A stretch of 64,000 bases of DNA from Hyphomicrobium_A sp036559705 (GTDB lineage: Bacteria > Pseudomonadota > Alphaproteobacteria > Rhizobiales > Hyphomicrobiaceae): NCBI GenBank assembly GCA_036559705.1, contig DATBSP010000073.1, positions 1 through 64,000 of the forward strand, given 5' to 3'. This document shows, in pieces, positions 61,659 to 64,000 of this stretch. The notes beneath the pieces were generated by a model, which worked only from the letters and a program-made list of their open reading frames with translations, did no database searches and had not been told where the DNA came from. How positions within the stretch are numbered: the first letter of the stretch is position 1; each line of letters starts with the position of its first letter. A program made the translations under genes and the position numbers.

Positions 61659-62692
61659 CCAGCGTCGCTAAGGTGCCCTGTACAATTGTTACCGGCTTTC
61701 TCGGCGCGGGCAAAACGACGCTGGTGCGCAACGTACTGCAGAATGCGCAGGGGCGGCGCCTGGCGGTGATCGTGAACGAATTCGGCGACATCGGCATCGA
61801 CGGAGAGATCCTCAAGAGTTGCGGCATCGAGAGCTGCGGCGAGGACCGCATCGTCGAGCTTTCCAACGGTTGCATCTGCTGCACCGTCGCCGATGATTTC
61901 GTTCCCGCGCTGGAAAGCCTTCTCGGGCTCGACGTGGCGCCCGAGCACATTCTCATTGAGACGTCGGGCCTAGCGCTACCCAAGCCATTGGTGCAGGCTT
62001 TCAACTGGCCCGCGATCGCATCCCGCGTCACTGTGGATGGGGTCATCGCCGTGGTCGACGGCGCGGCGGTCGCGGCAGGCCGCTTTGCCGATGATCCGCA
62101 AGCTCTGGCGCAGCAGCGAGCGGGCGACGCCTCGGTCGATCACGATAACCCCCTGGAGGAGGTCTACGAAGACCAGCTGTTGTGTGCCGACCTCATCGTC
62201 CTCAACAAGACTGACCTGATGAGCGCGGATGAACGCCAGCGCGTTGCCGCCGAGATCAAGGCGGCGGTGCCGCGCGCTGTCAAAGTCGTCGAGACCGAGG
62301 GCGCCATGCTCGACGCCAAGATCCTCTTGGGCCTCAATGCCGCGGCAGAGGCGGATCTTGCCGCACGGCCGTCACATCACGACCAGGAGGAAGGGCACGA
62401 CCACGACGATTTCGAGAGCTTCATCGTCGACATTCCTTCCGTCGATGAACCCGCCGATATCGTCGCACGCATCGCCAGCATCACCGGAACGCACGACATC
62501 CTCCGCGTGAAGGGCTTTGCCGACGTAAAGGGCAAGCCCATGCGGCTTCTGATCCAGGGCGTGGGCTCGCGTTTGCAGCATCAATTCGACCGGGCTTGGC
62601 GTCCGGGGGAAGCCCGCCGTGGCCAAATCGTCGTCATTGGCCAGAAGGGTCTCGACCGTGCGGCCATCGCGCGGTCCATCGCAGGGGTGTAG
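61655..62692 (+). CDS. cobW: CobW GTPase, cobalt chaperone candidate
   Basis: A G3E-family GTPase thought to deliver cobalt to the CobN-containing chelatase. The P-loop is TIVTGFLGAGKTTLVRNVL (residues about 10-28), the metal-binding motif CICC lies in ELSNGCICCTVADDFV, and the guanine specificity motif is NKTD. A His/Asp-rich metal loop (HHDQEEGHDHDDFE) near residue 250 is typical of CobW. The C-terminal CobW_C domain follows. 345 residues is normal. It overlaps the DUF1636 gene by four bases and precedes cobN by twelve. Confidence 0.95.
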   Translation: MTSVAKVPCTIVTGFLGAGKTTLVRNVLQNAQGRRLAVIVNEFGDIGIDGEILKSCGIESCGEDRIVELSNGCICCTVADDFVPALESLLGLDVAPEHILIETSGLALPKPLVQAFNWPAIASRVTVDGVIAVVDGAAVAAGRFADDPQALAQQRAGDASVDHDNPLEEVYEDQLLCADLIVLNKTDLMSADERQRVAAEIKAAVPRAVKVVETEGAMLDAKILLGLNAAAEADLAARPSHHDQEEGHDHDDFESFIVDIPSVDEPADIVARIASITGTHDILRVKGFADVKGKPMRLLIQGVGSRLQHQFDRAWRPGEARRGQIVVIGQKGLDRAAIARSIAGV

Positions 62693-62703
62693 GCTCTTTC
62701 CCC

Positions 62704-64000
62704 ATGCATCTGTTGGCGACCGAAACCGCGACACTGGATGAGATCGATACGGCTGTCGATCTCGGCCAAACCCCGGCTGACGTGGTGGTGCTCTCCTTCA
62801 GCGATAGCGATCTTTCGGCGCTCGCCGCCGCCTGGCGGGCAAATCGGGACGAGCTCCCCAGCTTGCGCCTCGCCAGCCTCAAGCGGCTGCGCCATCCGAT
62901 GTCCGTCGATCTCTACGTCGACAACGTGATCGCCAAGAGCCGCTTCGTAATCGTGCGCAGTCTCGGCGGTCTCGACTATTGGCGCTATGGATTGGAGCGC
63001 GTTGCTGCGGCTTGCGGTCGCGATGTAGGGCTCGTGGCGTTGCCGGGCGATGATCGCGCCGATGCACGTTTGGCCGCATTGTCGACCGTGCCGCCGCAGT
63101 CACTTGAACTATTCGACCGCTATTTTCGCGCAGGCGGCACCGGCAACCTCACCAACGCGCTGAAGCTCGCCGGCACGCTTTTGGGCCGCAAATCCGAGAC
63201 GCCGGCCGATCCGCCCGCGCAGCTAGGCCCCGTAGTCGGCATGACGGTGGAGGGTACGCCGGCTGATATCGCGGAATTGTCCGCCGCCGGCGATCGTCCA
63301 ATGGCGATGGTCGTCTTTTATCGCTCCAGCCTGCTGGCGGCCGACACTGCACCCATACGCGCCCTCATGCAGAGATTGGCTGCCGAGGGGCTAGAGCCTA
63401 TCGCGCTCGCTATCACCAGCCTCAAGGATCCGTTGGCGGCGGAAGCGATCAGCGCGCTCGTCGCGCGACGACGCCCTTCCGTCATCATCAATGCGACAGC
63501 GTTCTCGGCGCGCCGCGGTGACGATACGACGGTTCTCGATGCTGCCGATTGCCCCGTGTTGCAGGTCGCGCTGGCAGGCGGCAGCCAGGACGCATGGTCC
63601 ACATCGTCACGCGGACTGGCGCCCAGCGACCTGGCCATGAACGTGGTGTTGCCGGAGCTCGACGGCCGGCTCTTCACGCGCGCCATCTCGTTCAAATCGG
63701 AAACCGAAGCCGACGACGATTTAGAGCATGCTTCGCTCCTGCATGAACCGGCGATGGATCGCATCGACTTCGTTGCCAGGCTGGGCGTTGCCTGGACACG
63801 GCTCGGCGCCAAGTCCCGTGCGAAGCGGCGCCTCGCGCTCATGCTCTCGGACTATCCCGCACGCGCCGGCCGAACCGGCTATGCCTGCGGGCTGGATACA
63901 CCCGAAAGCGTGCGCGAGATCCTTGGGCTACTTACCGATGCGGGGTATTCGACCGCCCGGGCAACCTGGCCGGCTGGCGAGATCATCGGGCGGCTCACCG
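62704..64000 (+). CDS. cobN: Cobaltochelatase subunit CobN, 5' part (runs off the window)
   Basis: The large subunit of the ATP-dependent cobaltochelatase (CobNST) that inserts cobalt into hydrogenobyrinic a,c-diamide. About 432 of roughly 1250 codons are present, all in the N-terminal region: MHLLATETATLDEIDTAVDL, then FRAGGTGNLTNALKLAGTLL and RPMAMVVFYRSSLLAADTAP. The catalytic and metal-binding parts are beyond the right edge. The start at 62704 has no clear ribosome binding site, so translation probably depends on coupling with cobW twelve bases upstream. Confidence 0.95.
   Translation, partial: MHLLATETATLDEIDTAVDLGQTPADVVVLSFSDSDLSALAAAWRANRDELPSLRLASLKRLRHPMSVDLYVDNVIAKSRFVIVRSLGGLDYWRYGLERVAAACGRDVGLVALPGDDRADARLAALSTVPPQSLELFDRYFRAGGTGNLTNALKLAGTLLGRKSETPADPPAQLGPVVGMTVEGTPADIAELSAAGDRPMAMVVFYRSSLLAADTAPIRALMQRLAAEGLEPIALAITSLKDPLAAEAISALVARRRPSVIINATAFSARRGDDTTVLDAADCPVLQVALAGGSQDAWSTSSRGLAPSDLAMNVVLPELDGRLFTRAISFKSETEADDDLEHASLLHEPAMDRIDFVARLGVAWTRLGAKSRAKRRLALMLSDYPARAGRTGYACGLDTPESVREILGLLTDAGYSTARATWPAGEIIGRLT

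Overview
The window reads as chromosomal DNA of a GC-rich alphaproteobacterium, most likely of the order Hyphomicrobiales (Rhizobiales). The pointers are a PhyR-NepR-EcfG general stress response core with HWE-family histidine kinases, the aerobic cobalamin route with CobF and CobN, a MocR and a CysB-like regulator, many small family-restricted membrane or zinc-ribbon proteins, and short dispersed palindromes of a type familiar from rhizobial genomes. The genus cannot be fixed from sequence reading alone.

Layout. Positions 1-1128 hold the 3' part of groEL and its terminator. From 1.2 to 13 kb lie an accessory stretch with a ROK kinase remnant, short palindromic repeats, a large MscS-type channel, an L,D-transpeptidase gene broken by an amber codon and a frameshift, a PRC-barrel protein, a FadL-type porin, a glutathione S-transferase remnant and a topoisomerase IB. 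From 13.7 to 28.3 kb the content is mostly housekeeping: an MBL-fold hydrolase, DUF1499, an SDR, pdxH, a surface antigen-like protein, fabI, a histidine phosphatase, aroC, rimO, and an hsp20-lon pair whose reading frames overlap. Between 28.3 and 40.3 kb lies a stress-response island with Crp-like regulators, two DUF892 proteins (one outside the island at 22.4 kb), CsbD, nepR-ecfG, phyR, DUF1328 and two HWE kinases. From 40.4 to 45.4 kb come a truncated hemoglobin, an EamA exporter, DUF983, a MocR regulator, a CysB-like regulator and DUF1348.

From 45.5 to 54.5 kb there are three large or secreted proteins: a 1454-residue modular exported protein (propeller-like head, four DUF11-like domains, EGF-like 36-residue repeats, Cys-Pro tail), a 1142-residue membrane protein fusing a GH18 domain, a NodB deacetylase and a GT2 synthase, and a Tat-exported GH46 chitosanase convergent with it. 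From 54.7 kb to the right edge lies a cobalamin region: cobF, cobC, cobD, cobQ, cobO, a cobalamin riboswitch, then cbtB, cbtA, DUF1636, cobW and the start of cobN.

The best-supported regulatory observation is a set of eleven EcfG-type promoters (GGAAC, 17 or 18 bases, GTT), each in an intergenic space and pointing at a plausible start. Nine have identical spacing. They connect phyR, nepR-ecfG, a kinase, a Crp-like regulator, both DUF892 genes, CsbD, DUF1328 and three otherwise anonymous small genes into one predicted regulon. The most unusual proteins are the 45.5 kb modular protein, preceded by a perfect palindrome that also occurs before the Crp-like gene at 30 kb, and the GH18-NodB-GT2 fusion with its neighbouring chitosanase. 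At least six decayed gene remnants show ongoing gene loss.
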